From Isosphaera pallida ATCC 43644 (lineage in GTDB: Bacteria; Planctomycetota; Planctomycetia; Isosphaerales; Isosphaeraceae), in contig NC_014962.1 of assembly GCF_000186345.1 (NCBI RefSeq), positions 930,001-994,000 of the forward strand: 64,000 bases of DNA, given 5' to 3'. Both the position numbers and the translations under genes were made by a program. A model generated the notes under the pieces. It was given only the letters and a program-made list of their open reading frames with translations, was not told the DNA's origin and did no database searches. Shown one piece after another: positions 43,316 to 53,500 of the stretch (the first letter of the stretch is position 1; every line of letters starts with the position of its first letter).

Positions 43316-43545
43316 GGCGATTCGCCTGGGATTGGAAACAAAGGCCGCGTCGGACAGCGCGAGAGCCCGGGAGATCGACCATCGCGCTGTGGGCCGAAAC
43401 CGCGGCGGGTTCGCCGGCGGGGACGCCTTGAAAGGAACGAAAGAAGCGGGGAGGGTTCGAGATGGTCGTCGGGATGGGACGAAGAACCGACGACCACCCC
43501 GTGAGCGAAGGTCAAGATTCGTGATCCCGGCGGAAGATCATGAAT

Positions 43546-45744
43546 TTATTTGAGGAAAAGCATCTCCTGATATGTGGGCAGCGGCCAGAGGTCGTCGGCC
43601 ACGAGGGTTTCCAGCTTGTCGCCGGCGGCCCGCACCCGATTCATCACTGGAATGACCTGATCCCGCATAAACTGAGCGTGCCGCAGGGTGTCACCGTGGT
43701 GGTTGGATTCGATCGCTTGCGCTAGGTGCTCGGCGCTTTGTTGGATTTCGCCAATGGTGCCGGCGAGTTCCTCGAGCAGTTGCATTTGAGTCGAAGGGAT
43801 GGGCACACCGGCGGCTTTGAGGGAAGCGATGGCCTGGGCGACTTCGGTTTGGTAGCGCAGCGCTGCGGGGATCACGATCGTCCGGGCCATTTCCAGGGTG
43901 ATTTGCGACTCGATCGAGATCGTCTTAATATAGTTTTCCAGAAGGATTTCGCGTCGCGACTCGAGTTCGCGTTGGGTGAAGACGTGATACTTGGTGAAGA
44001 GTTCCACCGCTTTGGGCGAGGTGAGGTTGGGCAGGCTGTCGACGGTGTTTTTATGGTTGGGCAGGCCGCGGACTTCCACCGCTTCCTTGTGCCAAGCTTC
44101 GGAGTAGTTGTCGCCGTTGAAGATGACCTTCTTACTCTCGGAGATCACGCCGGGCAGGACCGCCATGATGGCCGACTTGAGATCCTTGCCGTTCTGAAGT
44201 TCGGCTTCGATTCGTCCGGCCAAAAAGTCCAGGCTTTCGGCCACGATGGTATTGAGAACGACGATGGGTCCCGCAATCGACTGGCTAGAGCCCAAGGCGC
44301 GGAATTCGAATTTGTTGCCGGTGAAGGCGAACGGACTGGTTCGATTGCGGTCGCCGGGGTCGGCCTCAGGACGGGGTAGGGTAGGGGCTTTGAGGTCGAT
44401 GACCTTGCCCCGCAGGGTCTCCTTGATCTCCCCTTTTTCAATTTGGTCGATCAGATGTTGGAGCATGTCGCCCACGAAGACCGAGATGATCGCCGGCGGG
44501 GCTTCGTTGGCTCCCAAGCGGTGGTCGTTGCCCGCGAAGGCCACCGACAGCCGCAGGAGATCCCCGTGACGGGCCACCGACCGCAGCACGGCGGCCAAAA
44601 ACACCATGAACTGGAAGTTCTCGTGGGGGGCGTCGCCCGGTTTGAGCAAATTGTTGCCCAGGTTGTCGCTGAGCGACCAGTTCAGATGCTTGCCTGACCC
44701 GTTGATGCCGGCGAATGGCTTTTCATGAAGCAGCAGCTTGAGACCATGACGGTCGGCTATCCGCTTCATCGTCTCCATGACCAGCATGTTGTGGTCGGTG
44801 GCGACATTGGCCGACTCGAACACTGGAGCGATTTCGTATTGCGAGGGAGCCACCTCGTTGTGGCGGGTCTTGACAGGAACCCCGAGCTTATAGAGCTCGA
44901 ACTCGATTTCCTGCATACAGACCAGCACCCGATCGGGAATCGAGCCGAAGTAGTGATCCTCCATCTCCTGGCCTTTGGGAGGCTTGGCTCCGAAGAGGGT
45001 TCGCCCGGCGTTGACCAGGTCGGGACGCAGGTAGTAAAACGACTTGTCGACCAGGAAATATTCTTGCTCGGGGCCGGCCGTGGCAGTTACCCGGGTGGCA
45101 GGGGAGCCGAACAGTTTGAGCATCCGCACGGCCTGGGTGGAAAGGGCTTCCATTGACCGCAGTAGCGGGGTTTTCTTGTCCAGCGCTTCGCCGGTCCAGG
45201 AACAGAAGGCAGTGGGGATGCACAGAATCGCGCCGTTGGAGGTCTCCACCAGAAAGGCTGGCGAGGTGGCGTCCCAGTAGGTGTAGCCGCGGGCCTCGAA
45301 CGTGGCGCGCAAGCCGCCAGAAGGGAAGCTGGAGGCGTCCGGCTCGCCCCGGATCAGCTCTTTGCCAGAGAACTCTGAGATGACCCGACCATCGCCGGTC
45401 GGCTGGAGGAACGAGTCGTGCTTCTCGGCCGTCAGCCCGGTCATGGGCAAAAACCAGTGGGTAAAGTGGGTCGCGCCCCGCTCCATCGCCCACTCTTTCA
45501 TTGCCGAGGCCACGACGTCGGCCACGATCGGGTCGCGCAGCTCCTTGCCCTGACGCAGGGTTTCACATAACGTTTCGAAGATGTTCTTGGGAAGACGTTG
45601 TTTCATTACATCTTCCGAGAAAACATTGATCCCAAACAGTTGTTGGTCACGCAGGTCCTTAAGGCTGGCTCCAGGGTTGGAGACGGAGTGACGGGCGGCG
45701 ATCGCCGAAATGGCCGAATGGCGGGGGTTGGTGAAGCTGGGCAT
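43546..45744 (-). CDS. glnN: Type III glutamine synthetase
   Basis: ATP-dependent glutamate-ammonia ligase, 732 residues from ATG 45744 (the frame opens at 45765). The N-terminal part is specific to [21 protein letters not shown] and [18 protein letters not shown]. The catalytic blocks are [40 protein letters not shown] and [28 protein letters not shown] is much longer than GSI and forms dodecamers by a different arrangement. It is common in Bacteroidetes, cyanobacteria and planctomycetes. The adjacent PII gene suggests joint nitrogen control. Confidence 0.96.
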   Translation of the reverse strand: MPSFTNPRHSAISAIAARHSVSNPGASLKDLRDQQLFGINVFSEDVMKQRLPKNIFETLCETLRQGKELRDPIVADVVASAMKEWAMERGATHFTHWFLPMTGLTAEKHDSFLQPTGDGRVISEFSGKELIRGEPDASSFPSGGLRATFEARGYTYWDATSPAFLVETSNGAILCIPTAFCSWTGEALDKKTPLLRSMEALSTQAVRMLKLFGSPATRVTATAGPEQEYFLVDKSFYYLRPDLVNAGRTLFGAKPPKGQEMEDHYFGSIPDRVLVCMQEIEFELYKLGVPVKTRHNEVAPSQYEIAPVFESANVATDHNMLVMETMKRIADRHGLKLLLHEKPFAGINGSGKHLNWSLSDNLGNNLLKPGDAPHENFQFMVFLAAVLRSVARHGDLLRLSVAFAGNDHRLGANEAPPAIISVFVGDMLQHLIDQIEKGEIKETLRGKVIDLKAPTLPRPEADPGDRNRTSPFAFTGNKFEFRALGSSQSIAGPIVVLNTIVAESLDFLAGRIEAELQNGKDLKSAIMAVLPGVISESKKVIFNGDNYSEAWHKEAVEVRGLPNHKNTVDSLPNLTSPKAVELFTKYHVFTQRELESRREILLENYIKTISIESQITLEMARTIVIPAALRYQTEVAQAIASLKAAGVPIPSTQMQLLEELAGTIGEIQQSAEHLAQAIESNHHGDTLRHAQFMRDQVIPVMNRVRAAGDKLETLVADDLWPLPTYQEMLFLK

Positions 45745-46321
45745 GGACGGACTCTCTTCCATCATCGAGGAGTGGGCGGTCGGGTGACGCGACCGACTGA
45801 TCGCACCATACCCGCCGTTTGAACGTCCAAAGGGGTGATCCCATGCCTTCGTAGTCGGTTTGGGGATCGTCAGCGCGGATCCTGAAACGGATTCAACGCG
45901 GCGAGATCACCCAATCGCAAGGGAGAGGGATGACCACACGGTTGGGGGGGCGAAGGGTGTGATCGAGGTACGTCACTCGTTGGCGATCAACCGTGACGGC
46001 TGGGAGAGGGGAGCCGCTCGATCCATCGCACGTGGGCGGGGATCAGCAAGAAAAGGAAGGAGGGAAGGAAAAGATGAACAAATATGGAGTTCGCTCGGAT
46101 GAGTAATCCTCTCCGACCGGCCTCGCCATCTTGAAACCACTTTCCCACGCGGCTGGCGAAACCTCGTCGTGACGAACCGACCGGTGGAGTCAGGTGGCCT
46201 CTGAAGGCATGATGAGTTTACCATGAGGAACTAGAGACTGGCTAGAGCCTTGTGTCGAATCACAATTGAAGTCCAAGTGGCAAATAGATCGGGTGGAGTT
46301 CGGGGACTTGCGGCGTGGCGG
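45745..46321 (-). other. Region upstream of the glutamine synthetase gene
   Basis: About 580 bases with no supported gene and no convincing promoter by eye; no sigma54 GG-N10-GC element was found. The promoter of the glutamine synthetase gene is expected here. Confidence 0.35.
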
Positions 46322-46364
46322 GGGAGGGCGAGGGGAATTTCTGTGGGAATCCCCTCGCCCTCCC
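46322..46364 (-). terminator. 15-bp perfect hairpin downstream of the lipoprotein gene
   Basis: GGGAGGGCGAGGGGA (46322-46336) pairs with TCCCCTCGCCCTCCC (46350-46364) around a 13-base loop, the strongest hairpin in the window. It lies 55 bases after the stop of the small lipoprotein, read on the minus strand, so it probably ends that transcript. No T-run follows on the minus strand. On the plus strand the right arm could instead pair with AGGGCG at 46372-46377, followed by GGTTTT. Confidence 0.5.
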
Positions 46365-46418
46365 TGGCATGAGGGCGGGTTTTCCCGGCGGCGAGTTGGC
46401 GCACACGGAGCGGGGGGG

Positions 46419-46715
46419 TCACTTGTCGCCGTCGCCGCCGAGTTGAGGCTTGATTTCGGGGGCGGCCAGATCGGGCAGGCCGGAGTCGTCCTTCGAGGTG
46501 TTGGTCTCGTTCTTGGATTCGGGGGCGGGCGCGTCAAGCACCGGGTCGGCCGGCGCGACCGGAGTTTCCGGCTCGGTCGAGTTGGTTTGGGATGCCGCGG
46601 CCGGATCGGTTACCGGAGTCGCGGTGTCCTTTTTGGTCTCCTCGCCGCCGCAACCCACGAACAGACTCAATGTGGTCAGCATCATTCCACCGGCAAACCA
46701 ACACGCGCGAGTCAT
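46419..46715 (-). CDS. Small lipoprotein of unknown function
   Basis: 98 residues. MTRACWFAGGMMLTTLSLFVGCGG gives a short basic start, a hydrophobic stretch and the lipobox LFVGC, so the Cys at about 22 should be lipidated. The rest is acidic and rich in Thr, Pro, Ala, Asp and Glu (for example APAPESKNETNTSKDD), with no domain recognised. GGGAG lies 12 bases upstream of the ATG. A strong hairpin follows the stop codon. About 800 bases separate it from the giant protein gene. Confidence 0.75.
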   Translation of the reverse strand: MTRACWFAGGMMLTTLSLFVGCGGEETKKDTATPVTDPAAASQTNSTEPETPVAPADPVLDAPAPESKNETNTSKDDSGLPDLAAPEIKPQLGGDGDK

Positions 46716-47314
46716 TGGAGAGTGGCTCCCTGTTCTAAAGTGTCATGGATCAAGCGAAGTGATTGTGGCGGATCGAGACCGATCCTTCCGGCGGGACGAC
46801 CTTCGGCGAAGCCCTGTCCGAGACTCAAGCCCGCCCGCCGTCACAACCTCACGCGGGTCATCTTATCCCATCCGCCCGCGACACGCCACCAACCCCTCTG
46901 GCGTGGCGGGCCACCAGACCGCCGGACGGTCATCCGTCGCGCGACTCGCGATGGGGGAAAAATCGGCCTTTTCCCACCGCGAGATCGGTTCTTGGGGTGT
47001 TCGCGCGTGCGATCGGGCCCAATTCTTCGGAACCCTCTGCCAAGAATGATCGACATCACGAATTCATGAGTTGGAAAAGATGTCAAAAGGTCGATGACCT
47101 GGTCGGTTGGAATGAAGGGCCGCGCGCAATCTCGAGAGTGATGGTCAGGTCGCGTCGCAGAGGCTGAGGACGGCTGTTTCAATAAACAGTCCCACATCTT
47201 TTGGAGCGGGGTCGCCAATGGAAGATGATCCTGATCAAAGGGCAGGATCAACAGGTTGTTTTGGTTCTTCAGAGGATGTCTGAGCGATCAAGGCGAGTGA
47301 CTTGCGACAGACCA

Positions 47315-47367
47315 AACCGCCCGATCGCGCGAGGTTCCGGTGGGAATCTCAACGTGATCGGGCGGTT
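47315..47367 (-). terminator. Nested hairpin in the giant gene's 3' region
   Basis: A perfect 12-bp inverted repeat, AACCGCCCGATC (47315-47326) and GATCGGGCGGTT (47356-47367), encloses a second stem, GAGGTTCC / GGAATCTC with one G-U-like pair. Read on the minus strand the outer stem is followed by TTTGGTCTG. It lies about 150 bases after the giant gene's stop and may be its terminator or a structured 3' element. Confidence 0.4.
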
Positions 47368-47410
47368 CGAGTTGGGTTCGGGAAACCCAGGGAGGAAGTC
47401 GGGATGGAGG

Positions 47411-47444
47411 AACCGATCCCCGATTGGGAGAGTGGGGATCGGTT
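47411..47444 (-). terminator. 11-bp perfect hairpin after the giant gene
   Basis: AACCGATCCCC (47411-47421) pairs with GGGGATCGGTT (47434-47444) around a 12-base loop, 72 bases after the stop codon of the giant protein gene. A third, imperfect hairpin lies at 47461-47479. None has a proper T-run, so termination is inferred only from position. Confidence 0.4.
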
Positions 47445-47515
47445 CATTCAAGGAGCTTGAAACCGATCATCGATTGGTTGGATGCCCGATTCGCCGACTC
47501 AGCGGGTTGAGGGCA

Positions 47516-50500
47516 TCAACGACGGCGGAAGGCGGCTGGTCGCGGCAGAGTCGAGGCAACGGCTATATTGTTGGTGTTGGACGGGTAAACGATCGCGCCT
47601 CGGAAGAGTTGATTAGAGTTGCCGAAGTTGTCCTGAACCTGGCCGCTTAGAACGGTGACAACCAAACGTCCGCGTTGGTTGAGCCGACCGGCGATGTCCA
47701 GGCGGACGGTTTGCGGGTCGATCAGGGTCACGTTAGAGATCCGCGCCCGGTTGCGGGGGTTGATGGCCGAGCCGGCGATGCGGAAATCCGAAATCTGGAG
47801 CGACTGTGGATTCACCGGGCGGTTGAAGGTGATCAAAACGAACCGGGGAGCCTGGCGGGGATTGCCGCGCCGGGATAGTTGGGTGACCACCAGCGGGTTG
47901 GCCGGTGGCGGCGGCGTGGTTGCCAGGGTGAACGAGGTGGCGAAGCCTTCGTTCCGCAAGCCTTCGGTGTCGAAGATCCCGTTGGGGTTGACGTTGAAGT
48001 TCAACACCCCTTCGCGTAGCGGACCGACCAGATCGACCCGAACCGTCGCCGGACCCAGCACTGTCACGCCACTGATCTGAGCCGGACTGAGCGGATTGAT
48101 CGCCGTGCCGGAGACCGCGAAATCCTCCACACCCACGGTGACCGGATTGAACTCGCGGTTGAAGGTGACCACGAACGAGTGAGTGGTCGAACCCAGCGCG
48201 AGATTGGGGATGACGCTGGTGACGCCGAAGGAGGTCAGCGGTGGGGCTTCGGTGCCATTGAACTCGTAGGCTCCAATGTCGGCCAGGGTCCCGGGGGTTC
48301 CCACGTTGGGAATGATCACCCGACCACGATTGCGGAAGTCGCGGGCTGGAGCGAACAGGTCGTTGCCGCGATCGACCGCCGCCGAGTTGGACGAAAGGTC
48401 GAAGTTGGCTGTCAGCAAGAACAGCGCGATACCGTCGCCGTCGGGTCTGGGGTCGCGGGGCACCTGGAAGCTCGGGTTGCCGGTGAGGTTACCCAGAGCG
48501 TCCGGTGTGGCGGAGAGCAGAGCCGGGTCGAAGCCGCCGCCGACCCCCTGGGTGTCGTCACCGGGCAGAGTTGGGTTGACCCCGTTGTTAGAGAACAAGT
48601 TGTTGCGGACATTCAGCTTGCCTGGTGTGCTTGCGCGGATCGCTCCGCCGAAATCGGTGGCGTTGGGTCGGGGTTGGTTGCGCCAGAAGATGTTGTTGAC
48701 CACATTGACCGCGGTAGCCACGCCGGAGGTTTGCAGGGTGGCGTCCAGTCCCAACTCGTTGTAGGCGAAAGTGTTGTTGACAACCCGGTGGGTACCGGCC
48801 AGGCCGTTGGCCGTGTTGTCTTCGATCCGCAGCCCGGCGATGTTGCCGGCGAAAACGTTGTTGAAGACATTGACCACGCGGTTGTTGAAACTAGAGTTGA
48901 CTACCAGCAGGCCAGACCCACCATTGACGATGATGTTGCGATCGACCTGGAGGGCCGAGTCGATGACCTCGATCGCCTGGCGCCCCTCGGTCGGGAAGCC
49001 ACCGCCGGAGAACTCGGGGGCCGAGATGGCGAAGCCGGAGACCCGGGTGGGGAAGCCGGGGATGCTCAGCAGGTTGGTCGCAATGACCGTCGAAGTGATC
49101 GCCGGGTCGGTCGGCTGCACCCGCAAGAAGGTTTGGAGCGGCTGGCCGGGGGTCGGCAAGGCGTCCGTCGAGTCCAGGCCGGCCGAGACCAGTTGGACGG
49201 CCGGCTTCATGATGACCTGTTCATCATAAGTGCCTGGCAGCACGCGGATGAAGTCGCCGGGGCCGGCGGTCCGCATTGCCTGGGCGATGGTGCGGAACGG
49301 TCGGGACCGCGAGCCGTCGCCGAAGAAGGGTCCGTCGTCGTCCACGAACAGGTTGCGGCTGAGGGTCGGGTCGAACACCACCGTTTCGATCGGGTTGGTG
49401 ACCAGACCGGGGCTGCCCGCCACGTTCAGCGGGTTGCCTGCGATGTCGGTAATCGCCTCGCTGAAGGTGATCCGGTACACGTCGTTAACCGGGTTGCCCC
49501 GCAACGGGACGCGAATGGTGTGGCGGCCCGTGAACGGCTGGAACTCGACCGTGACCGCCGGATCGAGGCTCACCACCACGTCGGCCGCCGGGTTGGTCAG
49601 CGGGTCGGCCGTGGGGCCGCCGAAGAGACCGTCGCCACCGGAGCGAACCACCGTGATGCCGGTCAGTAGGCTTTCCAGATCGAGGTTTTCGTCGGCCACC
49701 AAGGTGATGAACAAGCGACCATTAATGATCTGGAACTGGCTGTCGGGTTGGGGCGTAACGCTTAGCAGACGCGGACTGCGGGTATCGACCACCACTGACA
49801 GCGGAGCCGACACCGTGGTGTTACCCGACTGATCGGTAATGACCACCCGCGCCAGGCTTGCGCCGGGTAGATCGGCACGGATGCGTCCGTCGGCCTGATA
49901 CTGAATCGGCGAGTCGGGCAGCGAGGCCAGTGGGGTGCCCGGCAAGTTGGCGGCGTTGACCCCCACGGTGACGCTGAAGGTGCCGTCGTTGGCGGTGATG
50001 GCTGAACCGGCGAACTGGAAGACCGGGTTACGGCTGTCGGTGGCAATCTCGAGCCGCACCGTTTGACCGGCTTGCGGGTTAGCGGGTGGGAACTGGTCGG
50101 TGATCCGGCCCAGGAAGGTCGGGGTGGTGTCGAAGGTAATCCGATCGCCTAACAAGGACGGGCGAGGGTTGGTGTCGCTGGTCGGGTCGAGTCGGAAGGT
50201 GTTGGTCACCAACGTCGGAGCGTTGCGGTCCACGATGAAGTCGAGTTGAAAGTCGCCGCCGGACCGACCGTCGCCCGAAGGCAGCGGACGTTGCAGACCC
50301 GAGGCGTCCCGGTTCTCGCCGTCGATCGGCAGACCGGCCGCGTCCCTGACCTGGTTGGTTCCGGTACCCCGGATCGTCAAACGATACAGGTCCGAGGACA
50401 GGTCGATGCCCGCCGTCACCACGGTCAGCGTCAACGCGTTGTTGTCCACGATCAGGTTGGCGTTCGGAATCGGCACGTTGCGGTCGTTGCCGTTGCCGAA

Positions 50501-53500
50501 GATGCCGTCCCGACCTGAGGCTTGCAGAAGGATCGACTGGTTCGTGACGGTCGCCGGATCGAGCCGGTTGCTCAACCGGAAGGTGATCCGCTGGATGTCG
50601 CCGTTGGTCGTGGCGACGCCGTTGGCTGGGTAGAAGTTGGTCAGAACCGGGTCGGTTGCTCCCGGCGCGAGGATCGCCGCCTCAACCGGCCGGACCTCGC
50701 TGAGAGGCACGATGCGGGTGGTGTCGATGCGGAAATCAAGCCGGAAGTTGCCGCCGGGGAAGCCGTCGCCCGAGGGGAGAGCCGCCGCGAGACCCGCCGC
50801 GTTGAGGTTCTCGCCGTCCAAAGCCAGGCCGGACTGGTCGCGGACCACGTTGGAGCCGGTGCCCCGGATGACGAGGCGGTATAGGTCGGAGGCCAGGTTG
50901 ATCCCCGCCAGACTGACCGTCAGGGTCAGGGCGTTGTTATCGACCGCCAGGTTGCCTGAGAGGTCAATGAAGAGGTCGTTACCGTTGTCGAAGATGTCGT
51001 CCCGGCCGGATGCCTGGAGGATCACCGTCTGGTTGGTGACGGTTGTGGGATCGAGCCGGTTGTTGAACCGGAAGGTGATTTGTTGCAGTTCGCCGCTGAC
51101 ATTGATCACCTGGCCGGGTTCATAGATGTCCAGCGCTGTGGGGGTCGTCCCTCCGACCGGCACCACGGTGGCCTGGACATCCAAACCGGGGCCGAACGGT
51201 ACCACGCGGGTGGTGAAGACCTCGCGGAACTCGAAAGCACCGATGTCGAAGAACGGTTTCGACCCGAACCCGGTGTTGGCGACCCCAGCGAAGTCCTGAC
51301 GCAGGAAGCCGCGTTGGTCGCGTTCGCCCTCAAACGGCAGATAGCCGAAGGTGGCGGCGTTGGCACCACTGCCGGTGAAGGCCGGGCCGTTGCCGCCGAG
51401 ACTCACGGGCAGAGCGGCGATCCAGGCGTCGCGGAAGGCCCGTTGGTTGGGGAAGCTGCCCGGCAGGGCCACGATGTCCTGCGAGTCCAGGATCGGAGCG
51501 CTGAAGGTGGGGAATGGATCTTCCTCGAAGCCGACCCGAATCGAATTGCGGTTGCCCAGGGTGGTGCCCAGCACTTGGTCGGAGAGCGGACGGAGGATCC
51601 GCGCGACCGGGTTGAGGGTCAGTTCGGAGCGAGCTGCGTCGATCGCCGCCGAGCCAGGTTGCAGGCGGAAGTCGCGGGCGGCGGCATTGACGAACCGGGG
51701 ATCGCCCACGATCGGGAAGTTGTTGCCCAGGAACGAGCCGTTGTCGCCCGTCACAAAGACCTGATTCACTCCAGGGGTGAACAGGTTGTATTGCATTTGC
51801 GAGAACCGCACGTTCCCCTCGAACCGGGCGGCCAGGTTGCCGATGTTCGAGAAGATATTGTTCATCACCAGGACCGAGGCCACCGCGTTGTTGGAGGCGT
51901 CGTTGGGGAAAGGATCGGAGCCGGTGACATTCACCCCGATGCCAGTGATGTTGTGGAAGGTGTTGTTGAGGATAATCCCGATGGTCGGTTCGGGGTTAGC
52001 CGCCACGTTGCCGCCGGGGAAGCCCGAGCCAACCGCTCCCTCTGACAGCACCCGCACACCGGTGGGCATGTTGGCGAAGGTGTTGTTGTGCAGGAAGAAC
52101 TGGTTAGCTTGTCCGCGCTGGCCGATCCGGGGCGCGTTGGTGGCTGGGGGACCGCCCACGACGCGAATCAGGCCATTGAACCCGGGATGGACCACCAAAC
52201 CGGCCTGGCTGAAGTCGGCCAGGTTCGAGTTGGTGATCGCCAAACGCTTGGGCATGTTGTTCTGAATGGCGGGGACCGCTGCGCCCTTCTTCTGTTCACG
52301 CCAGGAATCGTAGTCGGCGGTGGTGATGTCGCCGTTGAAGGCGTTCTCGGTACCGGTCCCAGCGATGTTCAACACGTCGGTGACCCCGCCGCCCTGCATG
52401 TTGATTCGGGTGAGGAACCGCAAATCGGCGTTGTCGATCGTGTTGCCACCCCGCGGGTCGAGCAGGCTGTAGTTGTTGGCCGCCAGGCTGCCGAAGCCGA
52501 TCACGCCGCCGTCGCCGGCAGCCGGCGGCGCGTTGTCACCCCGGAAGGCGTCGGACATGTCCACGCCCCGAACCGTCACGCCCACGCTGTTGTCACGCAG
52601 CGAAGTGACAATCACCGGTACCCGTTGCTGGTCGAGGGTTTCGTTGGCCGGGATGCCCAGGATGCGGAAGGAGGCGTTGCGGCCCGCGTCGAAGAAGGGG
52701 TCGGTGTCAGGATCCACTCCGTCGTCGTTGCCGATCAAGACACCCGCGCCGGCGTTGGAGTCGATCGCGGTACTCGCAGCCGAGCCCATCCCAGTGTCGC
52801 CATTGCCGTGAGGCGTGAACTGGTTGAGCAGCTTGACGATCAAGCTCTCGCCGGGACGGGCGATCCGGGTGTTGTTGGCCAGCAGGGTGTCTGGCATCGC
52901 GCTTTGCCAGGTCAAGGTCACCACTGGGGTGACTTCGGGGCCGAAGGCATTGGGGTTGGGAGCTGGGAACGGAGCGCCGCCCAGGTTAATCGTGCCCCGT
53001 AGGATGTGCTGGAGATCGGTGTCGTCCCAGACCGAGTTGACCGTCAGGTTGGCCACTGCGCCAGGGGCCGGCAGCGGAGCTTCTGCGAAGCCGACACCAA
53101 GAACCGGACCAGCGTTGGCCAGGATGTGTAGGCCGTCGTACTGGTTGTTCCGCAGCACGTTGCCCCGGAAGAACGGGTTGCCGCTGGACAGAGGCGTTTG
53201 CGGATCGGCCGCGAGCAAACCGTTGGGCGTGGTAACCAGCGCTGAAAGATTGAAGAAGAAATTGTTGTTGGTGATGATCGCCCGGCTACCCGTCGTGTCC
53301 TGAGTCGTGGCGATCAGACCCAGGGTCGGCGCTGCCGGAATGGTGCCGGTGATGGTGTTGCGCGGGCCGCCGCCGTAGAAGAAGTCGGCCTCGTCGATCA
53401 CCACCCGAGCGCCCGAGGAGACCGTGATGCCGCCCCAGCGGCTAGTTAGTGGAATAGGCGCGTTTTCCGGCTGGTTGGGGAAGCGAGGCTGAAGTTGCGG

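Noticed and set aside
46266-47069. 267-codon plus-strand open frame across the lipoprotein
   Set aside because: Antisense to the small lipoprotein with its clear lipobox; no similarity and no start signal.
48179-49669. 496-codon open frame on the plus strand inside the giant protein gene
   Set aside because: It is antisense to the long coding frame; Gly/Arg/Val/Asp-rich composition is what the complement of the Pro/Asn/Gly-rich protein gives.
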